A stretch of 51,222 bases of DNA from Pseudomonadota bacterium (GTDB taxonomy: Bacteria; Myxococcota_A; UBA9042; GCA-2863065). Within the stretch, counting starts at the first letter, position 1, and each line of letters starts with the position of its first letter. The notes beneath the pieces were generated by a model. The model had not been told where the DNA came from, did not search any database, and saw only the letters and a program-made list of their open reading frames with translations. Where the stretch lies: the NCBI GenBank assembly GCA_005776585.1, contig SXOX01000310.1:1-51222 (forward strand). Reading direction: 5' to 3'. The translations under genes were made by a program, and so were the position numbers. Positions 23,303-34,300 of the stretch are shown here, one piece after another.

Positions 23303-24229
23303 TCAGGTTGTCGTTGACTCGGACGCTGCCGGCGCTGCCGGTGAGGCACCGCCCTCGAGCGCGGCGAGCTGCTCCCGCCGGTGGCGCAGGAGATCGTCGA
23401 AGTCGACGCCCTTCTGGCGAAAGTAGGTCCGCATGACGTCGTCACAAATCGGCGTCTTCTGATCGATGAAGCGCGCGACCGTCTCTTCGTCGTGCTTCAC
23501 GCGCTTGTTGAACAGCAGGTACGGCATGTAATACAGCTCGCCGGCGATGCACGTCGGCTGAATGCACAGGTGGCGGTCCATGACCTTGATCCCCATGGGG
23601 AGGCCGAGCTCCGAGATGAGCTTGCGCGACTCCTCCCGGGTGCATTCGTAGACGGGCGTGCCGAAGTCGATTCCGTAGGACTCGTAGAAGAACCGGATCA
23701 TGGTGAGCGAGATGAGCATCTGCTCGACCATCTCATTGGTGTCCGAGTTCGAGCCGTCGGTCATCAGCCGAAGGCCATTCTCCATGCAGTAGATAGCCGA
23801 GCGCATGTGCATCGCCATCTTGCAGCCCATGAACCAGATGAAGCCCGACTTGAACTCTTTGTAGTCCTTGAGCACCTGGCTCACGAGGATCTTGTCGAAG
23901 TGCTCCTTGGTCGAGATGAGCGTGTAGACGAACTTGCCGCCAAGCTTGGCGTTGAGCTCGGCGACCTTGTCCGTCGTGCGGTGGTGATAGTAGTGGCCGT
24001 AGCCGTTCTTGTAGGTGACGAGGTGCACCTTGTCGTACTGCTCCGCCAGCGCGATGGCCGTCGCCGTCGAGTCGATGCCGCCCGAGAACATCAGCGCGAT
24101 CTCGTTGGGCTTGAGGGCCGGATAGCGACCGGGCCCGAGCTCGGGCAGCGGATGGGTCGCGTAGAGCACGTCGGTCCCCGGACGCGGGGTCGACGGCGTG
24201 GTGTCGATAAACGGTGAGAGCAGTGACAT
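23303..24229 (-). CDS. PP-loop (N-type ATP pyrophosphatase superfamily) enzyme of unknown substrate
   Basis: The 308-residue protein carries the PP-loop SGGIDS at 49-54 in EIALMFSGGIDSTATAIALA, the ATP-binding signature of QueC, ThiI, NadE and asparagine synthase relatives, which adenylate a substrate. Downstream, LMTDGSNSDTNE fits the second nucleotide region. Cysteines recur (GCKMAMH, YECTREE, HLCIQPTC, PICDD), so a bound metal or thiol transfer is possible. It differs from typical QueC and ThiI, and I cannot name the family. GGAGG five bases before the ATG at 24229 decides the start; the frame is open much further upstream, opposite the next gene. The small Cys-pair protein follows in the same operon. 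Confidence 0.8.
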   Translation of the reverse strand: MSLLSPFIDTTPSTPRPGTDVLYATHPLPELGPGRYPALKPNEIALMFSGGIDSTATAIALAEQYDKVHLVTYKNGYGHYYHHRTTDKVAELNAKLGGKFVYTLISTKEHFDKILVSQVLKDYKEFKSGFIWFMGCKMAMHMRSAIYCMENGLRLMTDGSNSDTNEMVEQMLISLTMIRFFYESYGIDFGTPVYECTREESRKLISELGLPMGIKVMDRHLCIQPTCIAGELYYMPYLLFNKRVKHDEETVARFIDQKTPICDDVMRTYFRQKGVDFDDLLRHRREQLAALEGGASPAAPAASESTTT

Positions 24230-24285
24230 GGGAGCCTCCAACCTTCTGCGCAATGGTGCGAGCCTGAGCGCCCGAACGCAACCCC

Positions 24286-24314
24286 TTGTGACCCGACCGT
24301 CGCCTTGATAGGGT
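24286..24314 (+). promoter_or_regulatory. Weak sigma-70-type promoter for the dehydrogenase
   Basis: TTGTGA (24286-24291), 17 bases, then TAGGGT (24309-24314): four and three matches to consensus. It lies 42 bases before the dehydrogenase ATG in the divergent gap 24230-24355. No clear promoter was seen for the opposite direction. Confidence 0.22.
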
Positions 24315-24355
24315 CCGCCGCGCTCGATTTGGAGGCGAACGAGCGGAGTCTTTCC

Positions 24356-25495
24356 ATGGCAACTCATCGCATCGTCGCGCTGCCGGGCGACGGCATCGGG
24401 CCCGAGGTGACCACACAGGCGCTGCGCGTGCTCGACCGGGTCGAGCGGCGCGGACTGGGGCACTTCGAGGTCACGACCATCCCCTGCGCGGGCAGCTACT
24501 ACGAGCAGCACGGTGCGGAGTGGCCCGACGGCTCGTTCGAGCGATGCGTCGCGGCGGACGCCATCCTGCTGGGGGCCATCGGTCACGTCGGCAAGAACGG
24601 CGCGACCGTGCGGCGTGCCGACGGCGAGCTGGCAGGCTACGAGCAGGTCATCGGCCTTCGGACGAAGCTCGACCTCTACGCGAACGTGCGCCCGGTCAAG
24701 CTCTACGCGGGCGTGCGCCATCTGGTCGGGGGACGGCACGCGAGCATCTGGGCGCCGCAGGACGTGGACATGGTCATCTTGCGGGAGAACACCGAGGACG
24801 CGTACGTGCCCGGGGCCTTCGAGCTCACCCGCGGCGGCGAGCGCGAGCTGGTCGTATCGCCGATCATCATTACGTCCAAGGGCGCCGAGCGCGTCATCCG
24901 GCGCGCCTTCGAGCTGGCGATGCGGCGCAGCGGCGCGCCTCGCGACCACACGCGGCGCGTGACGTGCGTCGACAAGAGCAACGTCATCCGGGCCCACCGG
25001 CTCTTTCGCGATGTGTTCACGAGCGTGGCGCGCGACTTCCCGACGGTCGAGGCGGACGCCATCTTCGTGGACGCGTACGTGCACCAGCTGGTGCGTGAGC
25101 CGGAGCGGTCGGATGTGGTCGTGGCACCCAATTTCGCTGGAGACATCGTCACCGATTTGGGCGCCGCACTCCAGGGGGGCATGGGGATGGCCGCGAGCGG
25201 CAACGTCGGCGACCGTCACGCGATGTTCGAGCCCATCCACGGCTCAGCCCCTCCGCTGGCGGGCAAGGGCGTGGCCAACCCCACCGCGGCGATGCTCTCG
25301 GTCGGCCTCATGCTCGGCTGGCTGGGCCAGACGCGCGGCGACGCAGCGCTCGAGCTGGCCGCCGCGGCCGTGGATCGCGCCGTCGGACAGGCGATGGAGC
25401 AGAGTCACGCGCACACGGCCGATCTGGGCGGCGCGGCCACGACGACGGAGGCCGCAGACGCCATCCTGAAGGCGCTGGACGTGGAGCTACGCTAG
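24356..25495 (+). CDS. Isocitrate/isopropylmalate-type beta-decarboxylating dehydrogenase
   Basis: The 379-residue enzyme opens RIVALPGDGIGPEV, the family start, and keeps the active-site set: LRTKLDLYANVRPVKL, RENTEDAY (the Tyr), VDKSNV (the Lys), the metal-binding Asp residues in VDAYVHQL and FAGDIVTDLGAAL, and MFEPIHGSAP. RENTED is typical of isocitrate, homoisocitrate and tartrate dehydrogenases, whereas leucine-pathway LeuB usually has R-E-L-T-G-G, so LeuB is less likely. It oxidatively decarboxylates a 3-substituted malate with NAD or NADP. GGAG about eight bases before the ATG supports the start. It stands alone, divergent from the PP-loop gene, and shares the CTAG at 25492-25495 with the facing gene as both stop codons. 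Confidence 0.87.
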   Translation: MATHRIVALPGDGIGPEVTTQALRVLDRVERRGLGHFEVTTIPCAGSYYEQHGAEWPDGSFERCVAADAILLGAIGHVGKNGATVRRADGELAGYEQVIGLRTKLDLYANVRPVKLYAGVRHLVGGRHASIWAPQDVDMVILRENTEDAYVPGAFELTRGGERELVVSPIIITSKGAERVIRRAFELAMRRSGAPRDHTRRVTCVDKSNVIRAHRLFRDVFTSVARDFPTVEADAIFVDAYVHQLVREPERSDVVVAPNFAGDIVTDLGAALQGGMGMAASGNVGDRHAMFEPIHGSAPPLAGKGVANPTAAMLSVGLMLGWLGQTRGDAALELAAAAVDRAVGQAMEQSHAHTADLGGAATTTEAADAILKALDVELR

Positions 25496-27252
25496 CGATC
25501 GATGAGCACAGGCCGCAGCCGCGGGCGCGGCTCGCTCGCGTCCACGGTGAAGCGGATGCGCCCCCCGAGGCGCTGCGTGTGCTCGCGCTCCTGGTGGTCG
25601 ACCGCCTCGACGAAACCGACGAACGTCAACCCGTCGAGCGTGGCTCCGTGGGCGGTCAACGCGGCGCGGTAGCGCTCGTAGAGGTCGCGGGTGTAGCTCT
25701 CGGCGGGCACGGCGGCCAGGCCGGCGAGCTCGGGCAGAGCGCTGGCCAACACCGGCTCTGACACGCACTGGAGCTGAAGGCTGCTCGACAGCGCGCGGTG
25801 GGCGACGGCGGGCCCGCGGGTCATGACGTCGGCTCCGGCGCCGAGCAAGGCGCCGACGGTCTGGCCAAACGTGGTGGCGAGCGCCTGGGCGCGCCCATCG
25901 CGGAGGCTGTTGGGCGGGCGGGCGTCGAGCGCACCGTCGCGGACGGCGATCATGGCCGCCTCGACGCGCTCGAGATCGCCGTCCAGCCGACGGCGCTCCC
26001 AGAACACCCACCCGGAGAGCGCGAGCGCGAGCAGCAGCGCGAGGCCCAGGAGGGGCCAGGGGCTCGAGGCCGCCTCGAACACCGCGGTCCGTGGCGCCGA
26101 GACGACCATGCGCACGTCGCCCAGCCGCACACCGACGGCAATCGGCAGGCCGCCAATCTCGGTGAGCCCGTCGGTCAGCACGGCGGGCGTGCCGACCTGG
26201 GTCTCGGTCGCGAGCAGGTCGAACGTTGCCGGGTCGGGCTTGCCCTCGAGCAGCGCGGCTCCCGTGCGCTCGCCGACCGAGGAGCCCAGGAAGCGCTCGC
26301 GCAACCCAAGGCTCACGTCGCGACCGATCGCCGCGGCGAAGCGCTGCGCCAGGGCGACATCGATGACCGAGCCGACGAGGACGGCGCCCGCGAAGGTGCC
26401 CGTGTCCGACCGCACGGGGATGACCGCCGTAAGATAGCTCACGCTCGTCTCGCGGCGGAGCGTCACGAGTTCGATGACCGGGGCCGCGCGCTCGAAGCGG
26501 CGGACCTGGGCGACGACGTCTTCCAGCTCGTCGCTGGCGGTCCAGTCGGGGTCGAACGCGGACGCAACCCCCTTGCCAAAGCCATCGAAGACCAGGACGA
26601 GGTCCGGCGTGCGTTCGGCGACGCCGCGGGCCAGTCGGCTGATGAGCCCGCCCGTGCACGGCGCCGCACCGGGCGCGCCATGCGTCGCGTCGGCACGACC
26701 TGCACCGCAGAGCGCCTCATACGCGAGACGCCAGCCACAGAGCGGGATGTCGCTCCCGAAACACTTGCGGACGACCTTGCGCACCTCGCTGGCCTCGCGG
26801 GGCGTCGCGGTGGTAGCGGCGTCCGCCCCGCTCACTGAGGCGGCGACGTTCCGCGCGAGGGTCTCGGAGAACGGGCCGAGGACCGTCTCACCGAAGCGCT
26901 CCTCCGCGATGCGCGCGCGCTCGGCCGAGAACGACGGATGATCCGGATCGCAGACGACGCCCGTATCGCGGCGGCAGACGGCGGCAGCGGTCGAGCGAAG
27001 CGCCGCGTCATGCTGAGCCACGGCACGCAGGATCGCGGCGAGTTCGCCATCGGCAAGGCGCGTACCGAGCTGCATGAGCCACGAGACGTGCGCGGTGAAG
27101 GCGAGCCGGCCGATGGGTGGGTGCGTGCGGCGCAGCGCATCCGCCGCGGCAGCCGCACGGGCGGCCTGGCGGTGAGACTCCAGCGTCTGCGCCGCGACGA
27201 CCAGGGCGACGAGGACCAAGAGCGGAATGACGACGGCGCGAATTCGATTCAT
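25492..27252 (-). CDS. Membrane sensor-like protein with large periplasmic domain
   Basis: The 586-residue product has an N-terminal TM helix (residues about 4-23), a periplasmic region of some 360 residues with scattered Cys pairs and Cache-like strands (DLVLVFDGFGKGVAS, SYLTAVIPVRSDTGTFAGAVLVGSVIDV), then a second TM (WPLLGLALLLALALSGWVFWE) and a short HAMP-like helix. No kinase, GGDEF or chemotaxis domain follows; the end is a 100-residue module (SYTRDLYERYRAALTAHG, then GRIRFTV). I recall similar C-terminal modules on other myxobacterial proteins but cannot verify it. It may signal through a partner. It is the third gene after the giant TPR gene, with a promoter-like dyad before it. Confidence 0.7.
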   Translation of the reverse strand: MNRIRAVVIPLLVLVALVVAAQTLESHRQAARAAAAADALRRTHPPIGRLAFTAHVSWLMQLGTRLADGELAAILRAVAQHDAALRSTAAAVCRRDTGVVCDPDHPSFSAERARIAEERFGETVLGPFSETLARNVAASVSGADAATTATPREASEVRKVVRKCFGSDIPLCGWRLAYEALCGAGRADATHGAPGAAPCTGGLISRLARGVAERTPDLVLVFDGFGKGVASAFDPDWTASDELEDVVAQVRRFERAAPVIELVTLRRETSVSYLTAVIPVRSDTGTFAGAVLVGSVIDVALAQRFAAAIGRDVSLGLRERFLGSSVGERTGAALLEGKPDPATFDLLATETQVGTPAVLTDGLTEIGGLPIAVGVRLGDVRMVVSAPRTAVFEAASSPWPLLGLALLLALALSGWVFWERRRLDGDLERVEAAMIAVRDGALDARPPNSLRDGRAQALATTFGQTVGALLGAGADVMTRGPAVAHRALSSSLQLQCVSEPVLASALPELAGLAAVPAESYTRDLYERYRAALTAHGATLDGLTFVGFVEAVDHQEREHTQRLGGRIRFTVDASEPRPRLRPVLIDR

Positions 27253-27261
27253 GCGAGGCGC

Positions 27262-27292
27262 GTCGTGTACGCGCGACACGACCGCCTGTCAA
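27262..27292 (-). promoter_or_regulatory. Promoter with overlapping perfect 7+7 dyad before the sensor gene
   Basis: On the minus strand a consensus TTGACA (27292-27287) is followed after 17 bases by TACACG (27269-27264). A perfect inverted repeat, GTCGTGT and ACACGAC with a seven-base centre (27262-27282), covers the -10 region. This looks like an internal, repressible promoter in the 36-base gap between the two genes. As RNA the same dyad could form a hairpin, but there is no T tract. Confidence 0.42.
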
Positions 27293-28341
27293 CGGTTTTT
27301 GGGGACCAGCAGGGCCTCTGGAATGGCGTCGAACGGCTCGGCGGAGGCCGACCTCAGGGTAAGCTTCCCGGCGCTGTCGACGCGCCCGACGAGGTGCAGG
27401 TGCCGCGTCGGGGTGCCGGCGTGCACCACGATTGGCAGGCCCCGCAGCTCCTTGGCCACGAGCGGTCCGATGGCCGCCACGGCAGGAGGTCCGCGTCCAA
27501 ACGCCATGGCACGACCGCCAAACGCGACGCCGGGCCACAGCGCCGCCGGAGCGCGCGTCCGATCCCGCAGCGCCGCGAGGCGCGTCCGCGCCGGTGCCGC
27601 GACCGTCACGACGACCAGCGCGTCCGGGGTCGCGACGATACCTCCGAGCACGGTCGCCAGGTCGTCGACCGTGACGTGCGTCCGCTGGCGGCGCGCGCGG
27701 TTGACCGAGCGGATGAGCCGCTGGGCCGCGAGCCCGTCCTCGAAGGCGACCACGCGCTCGAGCCCATCGGCGGCCTGGAGCCGTCGTGCCTCGGCCACGT
27801 GCTCGCGCCACTCGAGGCGCTGGTCGACGGGCGAGAGGCTGCGCTCGAGGGTCGCCTCGTGCTCCGGAGACAGCCACGCCTCACGTGCCATGCGCCGATA
27901 GACCTCGCGGTCCGGGGCCTCGAGCACCGCACGACAGAGGTGCTCCTCGGCGGCCGTCGGGTTGGACAGCACGCGCAGGTAGACCCGCCCGAGCTGAAAG
28001 TGGAGCTCCGCGTTGCGCGGGTCGCGCGCCAGCCGCTCTTCCAGCGCCTGCACGGCCTTCAGCGCATCGAGCCGGGTCTTGGGCTCATCGACGGCGCCCA
28101 CCGCGGGAACGGACGCCGGGGCCGGCGCGTCGGCGCTGGAGCCTCGCGGTCGCGGCTTGATCCGGACGGCGAGCGTGCGGCAGAGGTCGCGCAGCGCGTC
28201 CACGGACTCCGGAGGAGCCTCGGCCGACGGATCCGCCGGCAGCGGCGCCGGCGCGACGTGCTTGCGCTTGCAGGAAGGGAGGGCGAGCGAGCCGATGAGT
28301 GCCAGGGAGACAAGGACCCTAGCACTTGGCGAGCAGCGCAT
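27289..28341 (-). CDS. Lipoprotein with TPR-like repeats
   Basis: The 350-residue protein has a lipoprotein signal (VSLALIGSLALPSC, Cys 24) followed by a Pro/Ala linker. A central TPR pair follows (about residues 85-140: ALEERLARDPRNAELHFQLGRVYLRVLSNPTAAEEHLCRAV, shown broken in the family at the usual Ala/Gly positions). The C-terminal half (about 195-350) is alpha/beta, contains VTVDDLATVLGGIVATPDALVVV and resembles a Roadblock/LC7-like fold, with low certainty. Its ATG lies inside the 3' end of the giant TPR gene (overlap 23 bases), so translation is probably coupled. Membrane anchoring and TPR content suggest it presents a partner to the giant protein or the sensor encoded next. Confidence 0.72.
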   Translation of the reverse strand: MRCSPSARVLVSLALIGSLALPSCKRKHVAPAPLPADPSAEAPPESVDALRDLCRTLAVRIKPRPRGSSADAPAPASVPAVGAVDEPKTRLDALKAVQALEERLARDPRNAELHFQLGRVYLRVLSNPTAAEEHLCRAVLEAPDREVYRRMAREAWLSPEHEATLERSLSPVDQRLEWREHVAEARRLQAADGLERVVAFEDGLAAQRLIRSVNRARRQRTHVTVDDLATVLGGIVATPDALVVVTVAAPARTRLAALRDRTRAPAALWPGVAFGGRAMAFGRGPPAVAAIGPLVAKELRGLPIVVHAGTPTRHLHLVGRVDSAGKLTLRSASAEPFDAIPEALLVPKNR

Positions 28342-31300
28342 TACCCTCGGCGTGACCCTTGTCGATGGCGAGCAGCCGCGTCAGATGGCGCTTGGCCTTG
28401 GCCTTGTCGCCCAGCGCGAGGCAGACCTTCGCGAGATACAGGAAGGTCAGGATCTTGAGCGCGTCGTCCTGGATGTCGTGCTGGAGCAGCAGGAGCCCCT
28501 GGAGGATCTGGAGCGACTTGTCGAAGTTGCCCGCGTCGAACAGGAGCCGGCCCAGCGCGATGAGGTTGGCGACGTTCTGCGAGTCGTACTGATGCGCCAG
28601 CTGATGGTACCGGAGCGCCTTGTCGGGATCGCCGAGGCGCTCGTAGATCATGCCGAGGCGATAGGCCTGTCGCGCCAGATCGGCGTACAGCCTCTTGGCC
28701 TCGAGGTAGCTCACGAGCCAGCCGAGCAGCGGCGCGGCCGCGTCGACCTCACCGCGGTCGAGGTGGTGCTCCACGAGCAGCTCGACGATCCCGCGGTGCT
28801 CCCGCTTCTTGTCGTAGCCGACCTTGAGCCAGCGCACCGACTCGTCGGGCCCGTTGAGCTTCTCACGGTAGATGACCGCGATCTCGTAGGCCGACTCCGC
28901 CTGCGCCGAGCGATCGGTCGCGGCGGCGAACTCGCGCTCGAGAATCGGGATGAGCGCCTCGTAGCTCTCCCGCCGGTAGAGGACCTCCTTCAGGCGACGC
29001 GTGGCCTCCGGATGATCCGGCTCGAGCTGGAGCGCCTCACGCAGCGCGGCGAGCGCCTTCGTCGAGTGGTCCGTCTCGAGGTACAGGCGCGCGACGCCGA
29101 GCAGGGTGAGCACGCGCTCCCGGGGCGCGCGCACCTGGGGCAGGAGCACCTCGTAGGCGGCCATCGCGTCCTCGTGTCGACCGAGTTGCACGAGGACGCG
29201 CGCGTTGATGCGTAGCGCCTGGTTGTTGTCGGGGGCGCGCTCGAGGACCTCGCCGACGAGCGCGGCGGCCCGCGCGTGGTCACCGACCTTCTCTTCGTAG
29301 ACCTCGGCTGCCTTGAGCTTGAGCACGAGGGCCTCGCCCGGGTTGTCGGTCAGCGTGAGCTTGCGCTCGTAGGCCTCGCAGAGCGCGCTCCAGCGCTCGT
29401 ACTTGTGGTAGATGCGCAGCAGCTCGTTGACGGAGTCCTCGTTGGTCGGGTCGGACGCGAGCACGTGCTCATAGTGGGCGATGGCCTGGTCCACCTTGCC
29501 CAGATGACGCTCTTCGATGCCGGCGAGCCGCACGAGCGCGTCCCGCTCCTCCGCCGAGCCCGTCTCCGCGGCTGCGGCGCGACGCTCGAGGATGCGCACG
29601 AGCTCGGGCCACGAAAGCAGTCGCTCGTAGAGCCCTTCCAGCGCGAGCAGGGCCTCGGGATCGTCGGGCGATAGCTCCAGCGCCTCCTCGTAGGCGTCGG
29701 CGGCGCCGCGGTGGTCGTCGAGGAACTGCGACCGTAGCTGACCAATCTGCCGTTTGAGCACGGCGAGCTCGGCGCCATCCTCGGTGACGCGGGCGCGCCG
29801 CTCCATGGTCTCGGTGACGCGAAGATAGTCCTCCCGCTGCCGATAGATGAGCTCGAGCGCCTTCATCGCGTCGGCATCGCTGCCATCGAGCTCAAGCAGC
29901 TGCGTGAGGCTCTCCTCCGCCTTGACCGAGTCCTGGCGGTGCAGCGCCGACCGCGCGATCTTGCGATAGAGCGCGACCCGATCGTCCACCGAGATGGGCA
30001 GCTCCGCCTTGATCTCGCAAACGCGGATGAGATCGCGCACCTTGCCCTGGGCCTCGTAGATGGCCTCCAGCGCGTCGAGCGCAGGCAGGTTCTCCGCATC
30101 GACCTCCAGGACCTCGCTGTAGCGGACCTCCGCGAGATCGACGCGCCCGAGGTGCTCGGCGAGCAGCGGGGCGTCCCGCAGCAGCAGCTCGCGACGCACG
30201 TCGGCGACGCGCGTCCCCTTCAACAGCTGGTCGTAGACCTCGTGCAGGTCCGAATAGCGGGCCAGGAGGATGGCCAAGGACTCGGTCAACGCTAGATAGT
30301 CGCCCTGCTCTGGCGCCGCGAGGACGGCCTCACGGGCGTAGTCGAAGGCGCGCGCCGGATCGAGCAGCTTATCGCGATACAGGTCGGCGACCTCCTTCAG
30401 GATCGCGGCCCGCGTCTCGCGGTCCGACTCGCCCTCGAGCCCGAGCAGCAGCAGCTCGACCAGGTCCTGCCAGCGCTCCGCCGTGCGGTGAATGGGCTTG
30501 AGGACGGCGATGGCCGCCTCGCGCAGGAGCGGCGCGATGTGCGCCAGCTCGCGCAGCGCGTCGAGCACCTCGGCGTCGTCGGGGCGCTCCCAGAGCAGCT
30601 CCTTGTAGAGCGACAGGGCGCTCTCGGCGTCGCCGACCTCCGCCTTGAGCACGCGGGCGAGCCGCTTCTTGTTCTCGAAGCCGGCGCCGGTGCCGAGCTC
30701 CTGCTCGCGCCGGAGGATGCCCACGAGGTCCTGGTATCGACCCAGCCGCTCGTAGAGGCGCCCGAGCGCCTCGAGCGCGGTCGTTCCGAACTCGTCGAGG
30801 TCGAGCACCTGTCGCCACCGTTGGACCGCCTCGTCGTAGTCCCCGAGCCGCACCTCGCACACCTCGGCGAGCCACGCCGCGACCTCGCGCTGCACGTCGC
30901 CGTCCTGGAGCGTATCGAGCGCCTCACGCCAGACGCCGGCGAGCGAGGCCCAGCGCTCGCTGCGCTCGGCCACCTCACGCAGCGCGTCGCGCGTCTGCGA
31001 GTCGAGCGGGTCGAGCATGAACGCGCGACCGAGCGCCTCGATGGCGCCGTCCGGATCGTCGAGGTGGCGATCGAGCAGCTCCGCGAGCCGTCGCTCGAGC
31101 TCGACCTTCTCCAGGACGTCCTGGGTCTCGACGAGCTGGGCCTCGATGAGCCCGGCGAGCTTTCGCCAGTCACCGCGATGCGCGTAGATCGGCTCCAGCA
31201 CGTGGCAGACCGGGATGCGGACCGCGGCCTCCTTCAACAGTCGCTCGAGCAACGCCACTGAGGCCTCGTGCTCGGCGACGACGGCCAACACGAGGCGGAC

Positions 31301-34300
31301 CTGATCGAGGGCCCGCTCGGCGTCGTGCAGCCGATCGTAGAGTAGCGTGGCCATAGCGAAGTCCACCTCGACGCGATCGCGCGGCGCGGCAAACAGGGTG
31401 CGCTTCTTGGCCAGCACCTCGAGCAGCCCCTCCCACTCGTCCACAGCGGGATACAGCCGCTCCAGGCTCGTGATCGCGTAGACGTTCATCGGCGAGAGCG
31501 CCAGGACCTCGCGATAGGTGGCGACGGCGTCCTCGATGCGCGAGAGCTGGCGCTCCTGGACCTGCGCGATCTTGCCGAGCAGCTCGATCCGGTCGTCGTC
31601 GTCGGCCGCGAACGCGAGCTTCTGCCGCAGCACCAGAACCAGCTCGTCCCACTCGTGTCGCGCGACGTAGAGGCCTTCGAGGCGATCCTTGGCCGCGCGA
31701 TCCTCCGGCACGAGAGCGAGGACGCCCCGCAGCGCCTCGACGGCGCCGTCCTCGTCGCGGAGGTGGACCTCGCGCAGATCGGCCAGCCGCTCGAGCAAGG
31801 CCTTGCGCTCGGTCACCTGTGTCGACGCATCGAGCCGCAGCGCCAGGATGCGGGCGAGGTCCGTCCATGCGGCGACCTGCTCGTAGTGCCGAGCCAGCGC
31901 CTCGAGCGCGTCGAGGTGCGCGGGGACGAGCGCCAAGAGCCGCTCGAAGTAGCCCGCGGCGCGCGTGGGGCTGAGCTCCCGGTATAGGTTGGCGGCACGG
32001 TGAACGAAGCGCGTCTCCAGCTCCTCGGGGAGGTCCGCTTGATCGAGGGCCGCGTCGTAGACCCGCACGAGGTCGCTCGTGAGGCCGTGGACAGTCGCGA
32101 TGCGCTCGAGGTCGGCCATCAGCTCGGGAGCCGCTACGTCCAGGAGGAACGCGGAAGACGTCTCGCGGAAGGCCGCGCCAGGATCTCGTGCGCGGTCGAG
32201 GTACTGCGACGCGAGCTTGCGGCGGAACGCGATCTGCTGCGCCGTGTCGTCCTCGGGCACCGCGCGCAGCAGCGAGCGATAGACGAGCACCCACTTCTGC
32301 CAAGGCGCGTCATCGGGATAGACGACCTCGAGGAGGTGCGCGACCCGCGCCGCCAGCGTCACGGCCTCGGGCGTGCTCTGCTCGGCCCAGGTGGCGAGCA
32401 CCTTGTCCAGCAGCGCGAGCGTCGGGCCATGGTCGACGCGATCCTCGAGCACCCGCTCCGCCTCGCCGACCGCAGCCGCCGGATCGTCCCGCCGCTCGAT
32501 CAGCAGCACCGCCAGCTTGTGGTGCAGCCGCACGCGCGCGTCGGTCGTGGAGACGGCGTCGAGCCAGCGGCGATAGTGGCGCTCCAGCGCGTCCCACTCG
32601 TGGCGGCGCTCATGGAGGGCCTCGATGCGCACGAGGGCATCCGCATGCCGCGGGTCGACCTCCAGGACACGCATGAGCGCGGCGATGGCCTCCTGCGGGC
32701 GACCGAGGCCGGTCTCCTCGATGCGCGCGACCTCGAGCAACAGCTCGATGCGCTCGGCGCCGGGCCGCGTCTCGGAGACGTGCGATAGCAGCGCGACGAG
32801 CTCCGCGGGGCGATCATGGGCGACATACAGCCGACGCAACGCGCCGGTGGCTTGCTCGTTGCTGGGGTCCTGATCGGCCGCGAGCCGATACAGGCGCATC
32901 GTGAGATCGGGCGTGCCGTTGCAGCTCTCGTTGAGGCCGGCGGCGCGGAGCGCCAGCTGCACCGTATAGGTGACGTCGGACGCGTCGCCTGCGTCCGTCA
33001 AAAGGCCTTCGTAGAACGCGACGAGGTCCCGCTGGCGGCCCATGTTGGCGGCCATCTTCTCGAGCTGAACCCACCGCGTGGTGTCCTCGGGGACGAGGCG
33101 CGTCGCCTCCTGCAGCGTGCGAAACGCCGCGGGCGCGTCGCCCTGGCGCTCCGCCTGGATGCGCTGCATGCGGTCGAGCGCCCAGAGCTTCTGAATCACG
33201 TCGCCGACGCGATCGACGTGGACGCGGTAGAGGCCGATGAGGTGATCCCACGCGCCGAGCTTCTCGTATATGCGCACGACGAGCTGCATCACACGATCGT
33301 CGCCGTCGCCGCGCTCGAGCATGGTCTCGAGCAGCCGCATGGCGGTGGGATCGGCGTCCGACTTGGCGAGCAGCGTCTCGATCGCGTCGAGGGCACGCGA
33401 GGCGTCGCCCACCTTCTCGTAGAGCAGCGTCGCGATCTGCCGGCGGTTCTCGAGCGTCTCCGCGGGATCGTCGAGGATGGCGCACTCGCGCACGAGCACC
33501 GAGACGACGTCATTCCAACGCGCGCGCTCCTCGTGGAGGTCCGCCATCAAGCGATAGGCGTTGCGCTCGCCGGGCTGGAGCGTGAGGATGCGCTCGTACG
33601 TACCGACGGCGTCCTCCAGCGCGTCGAGGCGATGCCGCTGGATCTGCGCGGCCTGGTGCAGCAGCAGCACGCGCTCGAGCACGTCCGGTGTCGCGTCGAC
33701 CTCGCGCTCGAGGATGGCCACGACGTCGGCGTGGCGACCGGCCTGCTCGTAGAGGTCGCGCAGCGCGACCAGGACCTCGCGGTGCCCCGGCTCCTCGTCG
33801 AGGATCTCGCGGAGGATGCCCTCGGCAGCGGCGAGGTCGTTGCGGTCGTCCTTCGCCGTGCGCGCCATCTCGGTCAGCAGCTCGACGCGCGCGGCACGAC
33901 CGAGAAGCCCAGCGAGCACCTCGCGGTCGACGATCTCGACCTCTTCGAGTCGCCCGGTGAGCTTGCCGAGGCGCACCAGCTCGTGCCGGACCTCCGGCGG
34001 CCGCTTCCAGTCGAGCTGCGACGCACGGGAGATGAGCTCGAACGCCTTGCCCGAGTCGTCCTTCCGATGCTCGTAGAGCCCGGCGAGCTCGAGCAGCGTG
34101 GCGCTGCGATCGAGCTGGTCGCCAAAGCGCTCGAGGCGGCGCTCGAGCGTCTGGATCAGGTCGTCGACGCGATCGGCACCGGCGTGCGCGCGGGCGAGCA
34201 CGGCAGAGGCGCGAAGGCCGAACTCGTCGGAGTCGAGGCTCTCCGAGATGGCCCGCAACGCCGCCACGAAGTCGGGCGTGCGATCCAGGATCGCCTCGTA

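Noticed and set aside
24230..25240. Long N-terminal extension of the PP-loop protein
   Set aside because: It lies opposite the dehydrogenase gene and has no domain; GGAGG and ATG at 24229 mark the true start.
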